In this document: positions 9,171-18,079 of the stretch, piece by piece
How the letters are laid out: each line of letters begins with the position of its first letter
How positions within the stretch are numbered: the stretch's first letter is position 1
From: an uncultured Actinomycetes bacterium
GTDB lineage: Bacteria; Actinomycetota; Actinomycetes; Mycobacteriales; Mycobacteriaceae
DNA length: 54,102 nt
NCBI GenBank assembly: GCA_903884065.1
Contig: CAISDL010000145.1
Span: 1 to 54,102, forward strand
Reading direction: 5' to 3'
Notes under the pieces: generated by a model
Database searches by the model: none
What the model saw: only the letters and a program-made list of their open reading frames with translations
Told to the model about the DNA's origin: nothing
Program-made: the position numbers and the translations under genes

Positions 9171-10595
9171 CTATTCGGCGGACGCAGCCGCGCGAACGCG
9201 CGACTTCGCGACGCTCCCGCCCTGGTCGGCGTCAGCGCCGGCAGCGGTCGACGTACGGGCACCGCTCTGTTGACCCCTGCGGGGCTTGCTGACGGGCTCC
9301 GACGTGACCGCCGGCGCCGCGTCCGCGGCGCTGCTCAGGTCAGCGGCCACCGCGGGGCTGTCGAGCCCGGCGGTGTCCTCACCGGTGGCCGGAGCCGATT
9401 CCAGAGCCTCCTCCTCGACCGGCTCTTCGGCAGGCACGGCCGTGACCGCGGCCACAGCGTTCGCGACGGGCGCGTTGACGGCCTTGGCCTGAACAGGCTC
9501 ACCGACCTGCGGGGCCGGATCGGCGTCCGCGACAGGCGTGATGGCCGGTGCCGCAGGCTCGGTCGCGTCGACCGGCGCCTCAGCGGACACCAGAGTCGCC
9601 GCGGCGCTCTGGGCCGGCGTGACCGGCGGCAGGCCCGGATCGACCGGGTTGCAGGTGGGGCACAACAACGGGACGAACGGCTTGAACAGCGGCGTGAGCG
9701 CGGTGTACGGCCATCCCTTCAACAGGAAACTCATCGGAACGAACGGATTGAAGTCGAGTTTCAGCGCATTGGCGAGGCGGTTCAGTGTCGCGGCGATCTC
9801 GCCGCTGGCAATCGGCTTCGGGGCGTTGGTCGACGGGTCGGCCCGCAGATAGTTGATCAGCGCGTACGCCGGATCCAACAGGTTGAGTTTCACGTAGGCC
9901 TCGGACCACGGCACCTCGTCGCCCACCGAACCCGGGATCTCGTTTCCGATGGCGCCTTCCTCGGCACTGACGGGGTTGAAGATCTTGGGGAACTGGTAGC
10001 CGGTGGCAAGGGTCCAGATCGGCACCAGGAACATCTTGCTCAGGATCGCGTCCACGTCCGTGCAATGGGGTCCCACGTCGGCGGTGCACCCGGCGTCCAT
10101 CGGCAGATTGGACTTGCCCCACCAGGACAGATGTTCACCCACGACGTTGGAGACCGGTTTGAACGGGATGAGCAGGTCGACGAGGGCGGTGTACTTGGGC
10201 GGGTCGGCCGGGTCGGAACCCAGAACGTTCGTCGGGGAGTAGACCCACCAGTTGCCGGTGACTTCCAGTGCGTAGGACAGCCCGTTGACCGCATCGACGA
10301 ATGCCCGGGGAATGCTGGCCACGGCGTTGACGATGTTGGCCGCGATGTTGGCCGCCGACCCCGAGGGGTCGAGAACGACCGGCGTGTAGGTCTGCGGCGC
10401 GTTGATGTCGCACCCGTCGGTGTTGTACCCCGAACACGGCAGGCCATTGCCCACCGCGGCGGCCAGGCTCACGGCGGCTTCCACAACCCGGGTTTCGGCC
10501 TGGTGCAGGGGCGGCGTGATCTGGGCGGCAGTAACGAAGCCGACGCCCATCAGGGCCAGGCCCGTAGTCAGGTACGAACGGACGGAAGCAGTCAT
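9171..10595 (-). CDS. Exported protein with long Ala/Pro/Glu-rich tail, paralogue of 6501-7658
   Basis: 474 aa. ATG 10595 is preferred over the GTG at 10604 because GGAGAG lies 8 bp upstream of it. The hydrophobic N-terminus (SYLTTGLALMGVGFVTAA) is signal-like. The central domain matches the neighbour's: WVYSPTNVLG, DPPKYTALVDLLIPF, SWWGKSNLPMDAGC, FPKIFNPV, YVKLN, LCPTCNP. From about residue 340 a low-complexity tail of some 135 residues rich in Ala, Pro, Val and Glu ends in a basic segment. No enzymatic motif is seen; a secreted or cell-wall role is inferred. It is the first gene of the three-gene run with the monooxygenase. Confidence 0.8.
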   Translation of the reverse strand: MTASVRSYLTTGLALMGVGFVTAAQITPPLHQAETRVVEAAVSLAAAVGNGLPCSGYNTDGCDINAPQTYTPVVLDPSGSAANIAANIVNAVASIPRAFVDAVNGLSYALEVTGNWWVYSPTNVLGSDPADPPKYTALVDLLIPFKPVSNVVGEHLSWWGKSNLPMDAGCTADVGPHCTDVDAILSKMFLVPIWTLATGYQFPKIFNPVSAEEGAIGNEIPGSVGDEVPWSEAYVKLNLLDPAYALINYLRADPSTNAPKPIASGEIAATLNRLANALKLDFNPFVPMSFLLKGWPYTALTPLFKPFVPLLCPTCNPVDPGLPPVTPAQSAAATLVSAEAPVDATEPAAPAITPVADADPAPQVGEPVQAKAVNAPVANAVAAVTAVPAEEPVEEEALESAPATGEDTAGLDSPAVAADLSSAADAAPAVTSEPVSKPRRGQQSGARTSTAAGADADQGGSVAKSRVRAAASAE

Positions 10596-10777
10596 AGCCA
10601 ACACTCTCCGGGCTGTAAAAATCTCAGGGAAATATCAGGATCGATAGTAGTAAACCAATCAGATTCCAGCAAACCGCCGAGGGGTCTTCGACGTGTCGGA
10701 GTTTGCTGTCCATGGATCACCCGGAGCGATCGCGGCCACCCGTTGCCGGGTCGTCCAGCAACTCGGGCGCCCAGCCG
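10596..10777 (-). promoter_or_regulatory. Intergenic region with AT-rich candidate promoter
   Basis: This is a 182-bp gap between two minus-strand genes. The part at 10610-10670 is AT-rich (TTGGTT, TACTAT, GATATT on the minus strand), unlike the rest. It is the likely promoter of the exported-protein/monooxygenase run. A precise -10/-35 pair cannot be chosen. Nothing recognisable was seen in 10680-10777. Confidence 0.35.
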
Positions 10778-11560
10778 TCACAGCCGGCGTGTTACCAGCC
10801 AGTCATCAATTCGATGCGCGACCGTCGCCCAGCCGGGTTCGAGCATCAGATTGTGGCCCATGCCGGGAAAGAACACCGGGTCGGTGCGGTAGGCCCGCGC
10901 GGTGGCGCGAACCTCCCCGGGGGTGACGGCACCGTCCTCGAGTGCTCCCAGCACCAGCAGGGGCGCCGTCACACGGTCGGGCCTGGGCAGCTTCAGCAGC
11001 CCATCGAGGCCGACCCGTGCACTCTCCTCCTGAAGCCGGGCGGCGCACTGCCGCACCAGGGCTTCCGGGGTGGTCGGCGAGAAGAACCGTTCGCGGGCCA
11101 GTTCCGGGGTGTTCACGTAAGGCAAGGACTCACCGGTGACCGACAGTTTCGCGAAATGCGACGGGTGTCGTCGAAGCCAGCGCAACCCAGAGCGCAGATA
11201 CCCCTGAGGCGGCGACGAGCACATCAGCACACCGGCTGGGGCGTCATGGGACTCCAGGTATTTCTGCACGATGCCACCGCCCATCGAATGCCCGACCACG
11301 ACCGGAGGTACGGGCAGGCTGCGGGCAACCGTGGCGACATCGTCGACGTAGTCGGCGAAAGACAAGTCCCGCAACCTCTTTGACGAGGTGCTGCCTCCAT
11401 GACCCCGGAAGCTGACGGCCACCGCGCGGTATCCCCGATCGGCGAAGTATCCGAGAAAGTGCTCGTCCCACACCCACGCGGCATGCCAGGCGCCGTGTAC
11501 GAACAGCAGCGGAACAGGGTGGGCGGCGCCGGCAGAGCCCCTCTCGATGACCTCAAGCAT
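10778..11560 (-). CDS. Alpha/beta hydrolase
   Basis: 260 aa from ATG 11560; the upstream open frame is antisense to the next gene. It shows the alpha/beta hydrolase pattern: oxyanion-hole HGAWHAAWVW near residues 22-31, nucleophile elbow GHSMGG (Ser92), a likely Asp in LGALEDGAVTP, and a catalytic His in FPGMGHNLMLEPGW. No signal peptide is visible. The substrate is unknown; esterase or lipase is the plain guess. It is divergent from the SDR gene, with 40 bp between start codons. Confidence 0.88.
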   Translation of the reverse strand: MLEVIERGSAGAAHPVPLLFVHGAWHAAWVWDEHFLGYFADRGYRAVAVSFRGHGGSTSSKRLRDLSFADYVDDVATVARSLPVPPVVVGHSMGGGIVQKYLESHDAPAGVLMCSSPPQGYLRSGLRWLRRHPSHFAKLSVTGESLPYVNTPELARERFFSPTTPEALVRQCAARLQEESARVGLDGLLKLPRPDRVTAPLLVLGALEDGAVTPGEVRATARAYRTDPVFFPGMGHNLMLEPGWATVAHRIDDWLVTRRL

Positions 11561-11600
11561 TGCTGCCAGCTTAAGCGCCGGGCATAGGATCGGCCGCACC

Positions 11601-12401
11601 ATGAGTCTGCCCACATCCAGCGCCGCTAGTTCGGTGGTCATCACCGGTGCCTCCTCAGGCATCGGCGCCGAGATCGCCCGCGGCCTGAGCCGCCTCGGTT
11701 ACCAGCCGGTGCTGGTGGCCAGGAGGTCCGAGCGGCTGCGCGAACTCGCTGATGAACTGGCCCGGGAGCACTCGGTGACGGCCGAGGTGCTGCCGCTGGA
11801 TCTCGCCGACGGTTCGGCGCGCTCCCGGTTGATCGAGCGCATCACCGAGTTGTCCCCAGTCGGGCTGGTCAACTGCGCCGGATTCGGCACCAACGGCCTC
11901 TTCCAGGCGCTGGATCGCGAGCGGGAGAGCGAACAGGTCACCGTCAACGCGCTCGCCCTGATGGAGCTGACGCATGCCGCGCTGCCCGGAATGATCGCCC
12001 GGGGAGCCGGGGCTGTCCTCAACGTCGGCTCGGTCGCCGGGTTTCAGCCGGTGCCCGACGGTGCGGTCTACTCCGCCAGCAAGGCCTTCGTGCAGACGTT
12101 CTCCGAGGCCGTGCACGAGGGCCTGCACGGGACCGGGGTGTCCTGCACGGTGTTATGCCCCGGACCGGTGCCGACCGAATGGTGGGAGGTGGCCGGTTCG
12201 GCGGTGACACCGCAGACCGGCCTCGGCCCGGTCACCATGTCGGCCAGCGCGGTCGCGGAGGCCGGCATCGCGGGGATGCTCAGCGGGAAGCGTCTTGTCG
12301 TGCCGGGCGTGGGCGCCAAGTTGATGAGCGCGGGCGGCAGATTCGCGCCTCGGGGCATCCTGCTGCCGGCGCTGCGCCGCGCCGCTGCCCGCCGCGGCTG
12401 A
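11601..12401 (+). CDS. Short-chain dehydrogenase/reductase
   Basis: 266 aa, classical SDR. It has a cofactor motif TGASSGIG (residues 15-22), NCAG in place of NNAG, catalytic Ser144 (VGSVAG), and Tyr157/Lys161 in YSASK. An Arg pair after the second strand (VARRSERL) favours NADP(H). It probably reduces or oxidises a keto/hydroxy group on a lipid or other small molecule. ATG 11601 is supported by the short N-terminus before the Rossmann strand. The stop is one base from the stop of the convergent nitroreductase gene. Confidence 0.9.
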   Translation: MSLPTSSAASSVVITGASSGIGAEIARGLSRLGYQPVLVARRSERLRELADELAREHSVTAEVLPLDLADGSARSRLIERITELSPVGLVNCAGFGTNGLFQALDRERESEQVTVNALALMELTHAALPGMIARGAGAVLNVGSVAGFQPVPDGAVYSASKAFVQTFSEAVHEGLHGTGVSCTVLCPGPVPTEWWEVAGSAVTPQTGLGPVTMSASAVAEAGIAGMLSGKRLVVPGVGAKLMSAGGRFAPRGILLPALRRAAARRG

Positions 12402-12402
12402 G

Positions 12403-13143
12403 TCAGCCCCGCAGCCAGGGCCGGTTTCCGTAGGTGTCGAGATGGACAACCTCACCGACCGGTTTGCGCGTCGTCGGCCCGTACCGACCGCGCGGCCAGC
12501 CCAGTGGCACGACGCAGCACGGCGTGACCGAGGTCGGCAGCCCCAGGATCCGGCGGGCCGACGTCAGGCTCCACAGCGGCAGGGTGATCAGCGAGGCGCC
12601 CAGTCCCATGCTGCGCGCGGCCAGCAACAGATTCTGCACGCTCGGGTAGATCGAACCGAAAAAGCCGGACACCGCGGCGTGGGGCATCGGCAGGTATGGA
12701 ACCCGGCCCTCGCGGACGGTCAGCCGCAGGCAGGCCACCACCAGAACGGGGATCTCCTCGAAGTGGTCCACCTGCCACTGCACCGCACGGGCGGTCTTCG
12801 CCATCGATGGGTCGGTCTGCTCGATCTTGCGAACGACCGTTCGGTAGTACAGGTCCCAGGCCTGCCGATTGCGCCGCGCGAGCTTGCGCTTGACCGCCGG
12901 GTCCTTGACGACGATGAACTCCCAGTTCTGCCCGTTGGCCCCGGTCGGTGCCCGCAGCGACAACTCGATGCACCGGAGGACCAGCGCGTCGTCGACCGGG
13001 TCGGGGCGCAGCCGTCGGATCGCTCGCTGCGTCATCATCGCCTCGACCATCGTCTCGTCGAGACGGGCAAGGGCCTCTTCGGTGGTGGGCACCGGTCCCG
13101 AGCCGTCGACGAGTGTCCCGGGGAAATCCTGAGCGTCAGGCAT
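12403..13143 (-). CDS. Nitroreductase family FMN-dependent oxidoreductase
   Basis: 246 aa. Family signs are TQRAIRRLRPDPV (the FMN-phosphate-binding Arg region), the segment after it with LRAPTGANGQNWEF, and a C-terminal half with LLLAARSMGLGASLIT and VPLGWPRGRYGP. Likely an NAD(P)H- or F420-linked flavin reductase; the substrate is not predictable. The start at 13143 is fixed by an 8-bp overlap with the stop of the DUF2505 gene, suggesting translational coupling. It is third in the flavodoxin-DUF2505-nitroreductase operon. Confidence 0.88.
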   Translation of the reverse strand: MPDAQDFPGTLVDGSGPVPTTEEALARLDETMVEAMMTQRAIRRLRPDPVDDALVLRCIELSLRAPTGANGQNWEFIVVKDPAVKRKLARRNRQAWDLYYRTVVRKIEQTDPSMAKTARAVQWQVDHFEEIPVLVVACLRLTVREGRVPYLPMPHAAVSGFFGSIYPSVQNLLLAARSMGLGASLITLPLWSLTSARRILGLPTSVTPCCVVPLGWPRGRYGPTTRKPVGEVVHLDTYGNRPWLRG

Positions 13144-13639
13144 TCTCGACGATCCACCGCGTCGTAAAACGTTGCACCGCGGGGATCTCCTCGACTATCC
13201 GAGAACCGATGTACTTCTCGATCTGACCGCCGATCAGCGGCACCTTCACCTGCACCGTCCCGGTGAACCGCAGCACAGATCCCTCGGAGGTCGGAGACAC
13301 CAGGGCGGTCGCGACACCCGATATCGGCGCGCCGGCCGTCGTGATGACGACATTGCCGTGCAGTTCGTCGGCGGCGTTGACCCGCCAGGTCTCCTCTCGG
13401 ACGACCTTCAGATCACTGGGAATGACCTTGGCGATCAGGGTCGGCAGCCCGTCATGGCTCAGATTCTGGGTGGTGCCGACGAATACCGACCCGTCATCCA
13501 CGACCAGGGAGTCCAGCCTGATGCTGTCACCGCCGAACTCCGCGAGACGGGCGCGCCAATAGCTCTCATTCGCGAACGCCGCATGGACCTGACCGACCGT
13601 GGCCGAGGATGGAGTCGAGACGTCGAAAGGCCGGGGCAT
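13136..13639 (-). CDS. DUF2505 family protein
   Basis: 167 aa from ATG 13639; the longer frame upstream is the shadow of the flavodoxin-like gene. It begins MPRPFDVSTPSSATVGQVHAAF and continues with WRARLAEFGGDSIRLDS and ends near GGQIEKYIGSRI, a START/SRPBCC-like arrangement typical of actinobacterial DUF2505. Lipid or small hydrophobic ligand binding is a fold-based inference only. It starts 5 bp after the flavodoxin-like gene and overlaps the nitroreductase start. Confidence 0.82.
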   Translation of the reverse strand: MPRPFDVSTPSSATVGQVHAAFANESYWRARLAEFGGDSIRLDSLVVDDGSVFVGTTQNLSHDGLPTLIAKVIPSDLKVVREETWRVNAADELHGNVVITTAGAPISGVATALVSPTSEGSVLRFTGTVQVKVPLIGGQIEKYIGSRIVEEIPAVQRFTTRWIVENA

Positions 13640-13644
13640 GCCGG

Positions 13645-14325
13645 CTACTGCTTCGCCAGGACGCGGTCGGCGAGGGTGGCTGCGAACCGCCGGGTCTCGT
13701 CGAGTTGCGCCTCGCTGATGTTGGTGGCCGGGATCCGGAGGCCCAGATAGCGGTCGCGGTACTCCCCCGATCCCAGGTAGCTCGTCAGGGACAGCATCGA
13801 GCGCAACTGGTCTCCGGGGTAGCCGAAGTGGACGCCGCCCTCGTAGCGACCGCCAGCCTTCTCGGCGAGTTTGCGCACGGCGTTGAGGTTCTCCCGCCAA
13901 TAGCGACGGCAGACCACGAAGACCGCAAAAGGCTTGCCACCCAGCAGCGGTGGTGCCTCGTCGGATTTCAGAAACGACCGCAGCGGCATGCTCACGTCGC
14001 GCCACCAGGTGGGCGAGCCGATGCAGATCAGGTCGTAGTCGGTGCGCCGGACCTCGTCAGGGGTACGGATCGATCCGGTGGCCTTCAGCGTCTGGGCCGG
14101 CAGCATGCCGAGAAAATCCCGCCACGTGTGGTTCATCGGAAAGCGCGAGAATCGTTCCGCGTAGCGCGGATCGGTGAACTCGATCGGAGCGGCGTGCACC
14201 TCGTAACCCCGCTCGCGAAAGACCTCCCCCGCGGCGTCGAGGACCTTGCGTGCCTGCCCGCTGTAGCTGTAGTAGAGCAGCAGAACCCGGCGGGGCCGGT
14301 CAGAACTCCCAGCGCAATCGGTCAC
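13645..14325 (-). CDS. Flavodoxin-like / NADPH-dependent FMN reductase family protein
   Basis: 226 aa from GTG 14325, with GGGAGG 6 bp upstream. The Rossmann-like flavodoxin fold is indicated by LLLYYSYSGQARKVLD (phosphate-binding loop) near residue 15, then DLICIGSPTWWRDVSMPLRSF in the FMN isoalloxazine loop. It probably carries FMN and supplies electrons or reduces quinones. It heads the operon with DUF2505 and nitroreductase. It is divergent from the methyltransferase with 75 bp between. Confidence 0.85.
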   Translation of the reverse strand: MTDCAGSSDRPRRVLLLYYSYSGQARKVLDAAGEVFRERGYEVHAAPIEFTDPRYAERFSRFPMNHTWRDFLGMLPAQTLKATGSIRTPDEVRRTDYDLICIGSPTWWRDVSMPLRSFLKSDEAPPLLGGKPFAVFVVCRRYWRENLNAVRKLAEKAGGRYEGGVHFGYPGDQLRSMLSLTSYLGSGEYRDRYLGLRIPATNISEAQLDETRRFAATLADRVLAKQ

Positions 14326-14400
14326 GGCTGCACCTCCCGTCGCGGGCCGCGGAGCGTGCGGATGTCGCGCGCTCCAGCAACTACGAATACTCTCACACGG

Positions 14401-15231
14401 GTGAGTGACAGAGTTGCCGTGAACCTCACCGGCCCGGCTAAGACGATGCTCTCGACGCTGTATCTGAAGGCTCTCGACGCCGATTTCGAGCGGCCGGTTC
14501 TGGCCGACCGGTTCGCCAGGGATGCGATGGCCCGGATCGACTACGACTGGGACTCGTTGGACATCGGCGCCGCATGGGCGCCGCTGTGCACGGTGCGCAC
14601 CGCGCAGTACGACATCTGGGCGCGTCGTTTCCTGACCCGACACCCGCACTGCACGGTGGTGCATCTCGGCTGTGGCCTGGACGCCCGGGTGTTCCGGCTG
14701 GACCCGGGTCCCGATGTCGAGTGGTACGACGTGGACTTTCCGGAAGTGATCGCCCTGCGCGAGAAGGTGTACCCAACCAGGCCGAACTACCACCTCACCC
14801 CCAGTTCGGCGACGGATCCCTCGTGGCTCGACGTGATCCCGGCGGATCGCCCGGTGCTGTTCCTGGCCGAAGGCATCAGCATGTATCTCACCGAGGATGA
14901 GGGCATCGCGCTGCTTCGCCGCATCGTCGAGCGATTCCCGTCCGGCGAACTGCAGATCGACTTCTTCAACTGGCTCGCGATCAAATCACAGAAGACCCAG
15001 ACGCTGGTCCGGCGCTCCGGCTCGGTCCTGTACTGGGCCGTCAATTCACCCGAGAACGTGCTGCGCCGGGTTCCGGGGATTCGTTTGCGGGAGTGGGCCA
15101 CTTTCTTCGACGCCAGCACATTCGGCAGGGTGACGGCCCGCTACCGCGCGGCGAAACGCGCGGCCCGCCTGGCGCCTGCGCTACGGAAGGCGGCGCAGTA
15201 CCACGTCTACGAGTTCGGACCGATCGACTAG
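14401..15231 (+). CDS. LCMT-type class I SAM-dependent methyltransferase
   Basis: 276 aa from GTG 14401. It has a SAM-binding motif VVHLGCGLDARVFRLD, a downstream acidic YDVDFPEV, then VLFLAEGISMYLT, the layout of the leucine carboxyl methyltransferase-like (Ppm1/PF04072) family common in mycobacteria and often placed with polyketide genes. Substrates of most members are unknown. It ends 10 bp from the convergent papA5 stop, so it could supply O-methylation for the polyketide lipid, but this is only positional evidence. No clear ribosome binding site precedes the start; an in-frame GTG at 14419 is an alternative. Confidence 0.85.
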   Translation: MSDRVAVNLTGPAKTMLSTLYLKALDADFERPVLADRFARDAMARIDYDWDSLDIGAAWAPLCTVRTAQYDIWARRFLTRHPHCTVVHLGCGLDARVFRLDPGPDVEWYDVDFPEVIALREKVYPTRPNYHLTPSSATDPSWLDVIPADRPVLFLAEGISMYLTEDEGIALLRRIVERFPSGELQIDFFNWLAIKSQKTQTLVRRSGSVLYWAVNSPENVLRRVPGIRLREWATFFDASTFGRVTARYRAAKRAARLAPALRKAAQYHVYEFGPID

Positions 15232-15241
15232 GTCGACCCGA

Positions 15242-16483
15242 TCAGCCCTGTCTCGCGGCGAGCGCGTGCAACAGGGATTCGATTGCCGCGATGCGCTTCT
15301 CCGGTTCCGGACCCTGCGAGTGGTACTCGATCTCGAGATGGCCGGCGAAGATCTTGCTGGTGTAGATCTCGATGCCGGCGCCGACGGCGAAGTAGATCTC
15401 GCCGTGACTGCCGGTCAGCGCCAGGCCGGGTGGCGTCGGCAGGGGCGGGACGATTCCGTTGTCGGTGAACATCACGACGTCGGGCAGACCGGGCGGGTTA
15501 CCGACGTACTGCGGGCTGAAATGCAGGAAGGACTGCTGGATCACGCCTTCGGCGATGTCCTTCTTGAACGTGTCGTTGATGTCGCGGGCCAGATCGACGA
15601 TGTCGGTGTCGCGACGGATCTCCGCGAGATAGGTGGCGATCCCCACCGGGTTGGTGCATTCGGTCGCCGACACCGGAGGCGAGAGCAGGTACCGCAGATC
15701 CACCGGGTAGACGTACGGCACCGGGATATTCGGGGTCCCCCGCACCTGCCATTCGGCGGTCAGGATGACCGCCGACAGCAGACTGTTCAACCCGAGCTTG
15801 TTGGCCCGGCAGAAGTCCACGATCCGCTCGCTCTCCGCCGTCCCCAGCGTGCAGGAAACCATCGGGATAAGTTGCGGCACAGTGGGATTGGATTCAGCGG
15901 CCGCACGGCGCGACGGCGGGAGGTCGTAGACGAACATGGCGCCCAGCATCCGCTCGAGGCCCGAACGATCCTTGCGCTCCACATTGCGGTCGGCGAGCAC
16001 CTTCTCCATCGGGTCGGGTGCGGGATGCACCTCCACAGGTCGCGGGCTGCCGGTGGTCACCAGATCGGTATAGGTGGAGAACAGTTCCTCGATGAGGCTG
16101 AACTGGTGGTGGCCGTCGGCGAGGCTGTGATGGATGTAGAACGTCGGCTGGGCCTGACCGTCGCGGACGACAACCCGCAGGTGCACCAGCGAGGACCTCT
16201 GGTCGAACAGCGGCGCCGGCGCGGCGTCCGCACCGTCGAGTTCGATCACCTCGACACCCGGGTGCAGCAGATCGTCGAGCACGATCTCCCAGCGACCGTC
16301 GGGATCCTTGTCGAGGTGGCCGGCCAGGACGGGGTGGGACTGCAGCAACAGGTCGAAGGCGTCCGACAGCGCATCGATGTCGAGGGGTCCTTCGACGTGG
16401 GCGGCCAGGCCGAGGAAGTTCTGCGTTTCGGCGAACATCTCCTCGCTGCGGGCGAGCTTGCGTATTGCCGATGACGGAAACAC
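15242..16483 (-). CDS. papA5: PapA5-like polyketide-lipid acyltransferase
   Basis: 413 aa from GTG 16483, with a strong GGGGGGAG upstream. It begins [19 protein letters not shown], very like M. tuberculosis PapA5. The condensation-type catalytic motif HHSLADG is intact (His118, His119, Asp123). The family phrases [17 protein letters not shown] and [10 protein letters not shown] are also present. In the DIM pathway PapA5 transfers methyl-branched acyl chains from Mas onto the two hydroxyls of phthiocerol. Here it is the last gene of the operon, 22 bp after drrC. No mas-type PKS or FadD28 lies in the window, so the acyl donor is unknown. Confidence 0.92.
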   Translation of the reverse strand: MFPSSAIRKLARSEEMFAETQNFLGLAAHVEGPLDIDALSDAFDLLLQSHPVLAGHLDKDPDGRWEIVLDDLLHPGVEVIELDGADAAPAPLFDQRSSLVHLRVVVRDGQAQPTFYIHHSLADGHHQFSLIEELFSTYTDLVTTGSPRPVEVHPAPDPMEKVLADRNVERKDRSGLERMLGAMFVYDLPPSRRAAAESNPTVPQLIPMVSCTLGTAESERIVDFCRANKLGLNSLLSAVILTAEWQVRGTPNIPVPYVYPVDLRYLLSPPVSATECTNPVGIATYLAEIRRDTDIVDLARDINDTFKKDIAEGVIQQSFLHFSPQYVGNPPGLPDVVMFTDNGIVPPLPTPPGLALTGSHGEIYFAVGAGIEIYTSKIFAGHLEIEYHSQGPEPEKRIAAIESLLHALAARQG

Positions 16484-16505
16484 GGTTCCCTACTCCCCCC
16501 GGCGA

Positions 16506-17270
16506 TCAGTCACGCCTGCTGGCCCTCCGATATCCGAGCATCAGCGGGACGGCGATGACGGCGGCTATTCCCGCGGACCATAGCAGTGTGCCCAGAACCG
16601 GCTTGAGGACGGGTCCACCCATGGAGAGCCCGCGCATCGCCTCGACGACGTAGCTGCACGGCTGATGTTCGGCGAAGGGCTGCAACCATTTCGGAAACTG
16701 ATCCAGCGGCACGAACCCGGTGCTGAAGAAGAACATCACCGCGGCGATGACCTCGGTGGCCTGCGGCACCAGCGAGTTCTGGGCGTACAGGGCGATGGTC
16801 ATGACCACCGCCGAGAAGGCGACGCCGAAGACCGCGGGCATGAACAGCCAGGCCACGGCCTGCGGGACGCCCTGGGTGAAACGGAAGCCCAGCAGCAGTC
16901 CGACGCACATGACGAACGTCGTGATCAGGAGGATGCGGACCCCTTCGGCGAGCAGGCGCGAGAGCAGGCCCGATGCGCGGTGCGACGGAACCACCCAGAA
17001 CCGGGACAACAGGCCGTCGTCGCGTTCGCGCATGACGCCGACCGCCACGATGATGGCCCCGGAGGTCGCTCCGATCAGCGACACCAGCGGAACGCTGCCG
17101 TAGAGCGCGCTGTGGCCGGTGACCCGTTTGACGCCGTCGCCCAGCACCACATTGAGCGCCACCAGGAAGAAGGCCGGGAACAGCAGTGACTGGGCCACGG
17201 TGGCGGCGTCACTGCTCCAACGCCGCAGGATCCTGGCAGTCAGGAGCGAGGTTTCGCTGATCAGGCTCAT
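16506..17270 (-). CDS. drrC: ABC-2 type permease, DrrC-like
   Basis: 254 aa with about six hydrophobic segments and an ABC-2 layout. It contains a cytosolic loop MRERDDGLLSRFWVVPSHRA followed by SRLLAEGVRIL, and near the C-terminus FFFSTGFVPLDQFPKWLQPF and HQPCSYVVEAMRGL, all typical of DrrB/DrrC permeases. In M. tuberculosis DrrABC is needed to bring phthiocerol lipids to the cell envelope; the same job is inferred here. The start overlaps the drrB stop by 4 bp (ATGA). Confidence 0.9.
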   Translation of the reverse strand: MSLISETSLLTARILRRWSSDAATVAQSLLFPAFFLVALNVVLGDGVKRVTGHSALYGSVPLVSLIGATSGAIIVAVGVMRERDDGLLSRFWVVPSHRASGLLSRLLAEGVRILLITTFVMCVGLLLGFRFTQGVPQAVAWLFMPAVFGVAFSAVVMTIALYAQNSLVPQATEVIAAVMFFFSTGFVPLDQFPKWLQPFAEHQPCSYVVEAMRGLSMGGPVLKPVLGTLLWSAGIAAVIAVPLMLGYRRASRRD

Positions 17271-18079
17271 GGTCGCCTCGCAACCCGGACGTGCAACCAG
17301 ATGAAGACCACGACCGCGGCGGCCACCCAGATCAGCGCCGGGCCGATGACCGACCAGGTGACCGGCGGGGCCGTCGGCGTGGTGTCACCGGCGAGCGCCC
17401 GCAGCGCGTTGAGGAACTGCGACAGCGGTTGGTCGCGGACGAACGGCTGGATCCAGCCCGGGAACCGTTCGACCGGTTGCAGGCCGACCGACGCCAGGCC
17501 GAGGGTCACCTGGGGCACCAGCAGCAACGGTGCGGTCGCCTCCGGGTTGCGGGTGGCTGCGCCGATCAGGTCGCCCATCAGCGCGAGGGCCGCGCCGATC
17601 ACCAGTGCCAGCAGCACGAAGCCGGCGGTGTGCCAGGTCCCGCCGTGAAACCGGAATCCGATGATGTGGCCGCACACCAGGGAGACGATCAGCGCCACCA
17701 CGCAGCGGTAGATACTGGCCGTCATGCGGGCGGCCAGCGGAGTCAACCGGGCCATCGGCATCGCACGGAACCGCCGGTTGATGCCTTGCAGCGCGTCCAT
17801 CGCGGACCGGAACGCCGCCGAAACGGCGGCGAAGAAGATGGCCTGCAGCACGATCAGGGGGGTCAGGTACTGCGCGTAGCTGCTCATCGGCTGGACGGCG
17901 CCCATGATGTTCTTCAGCGGCAGGTAGAAGCCGACGGTGAACACGATGGACCCGATGACCTGGGTGGCCAGTTCGCCGTTGGACAGCGTGGGCAGGATCA
18001 TGCGCGTCGTGAGCGTCCACCACTGTTGGGGGCTGGACGGCATCGGCCGTGCCGACACCGGGATGGCACGCACCGTCAT
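17267..18079 (-). CDS. drrB: ABC-2 type permease, DrrB-like
   Basis: 270 aa with multiple membrane segments. It shows a DrrB pattern: WWTLTTRMILPTLSNGELATQVIGS near the N-terminus, the loop GINRRFRAMPMARLTPLAARM, and VERFPGWIQPFVRDQPLSQFLNALRAL near the C-terminus. It would pair with DrrC to form the membrane part of the exporter. It overlaps drrA and drrC by 4 bp on each side, which fixes the start and suggests stoichiometric translation. Confidence 0.9.
   Translation of the reverse strand: MTVRAIPVSARPMPSSPQQWWTLTTRMILPTLSNGELATQVIGSIVFTVGFYLPLKNIMGAVQPMSSYAQYLTPLIVLQAIFFAAVSAAFRSAMDALQGINRRFRAMPMARLTPLAARMTASIYRCVVALIVSLVCGHIIGFRFHGGTWHTAGFVLLALVIGAALALMGDLIGAATRNPEATAPLLLVPQVTLGLASVGLQPVERFPGWIQPFVRDQPLSQFLNALRALAGDTTPTAPPVTWSVIGPALIWVAAAVVVFIWLHVRVARRP

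Noticed and set aside
9161..9262. 34-codon extension of the monooxygenase
   Set aside because: It overlaps the end of the exported-protein gene and places an Arg-rich stretch before the FAD-binding strand; ATG 9160 is the normal family start.
13640..14005. N-terminal extension of the DUF2505 protein
   Set aside because: It is the out-of-frame shadow of the flavodoxin-like gene; ATG 13639 gives the family start.
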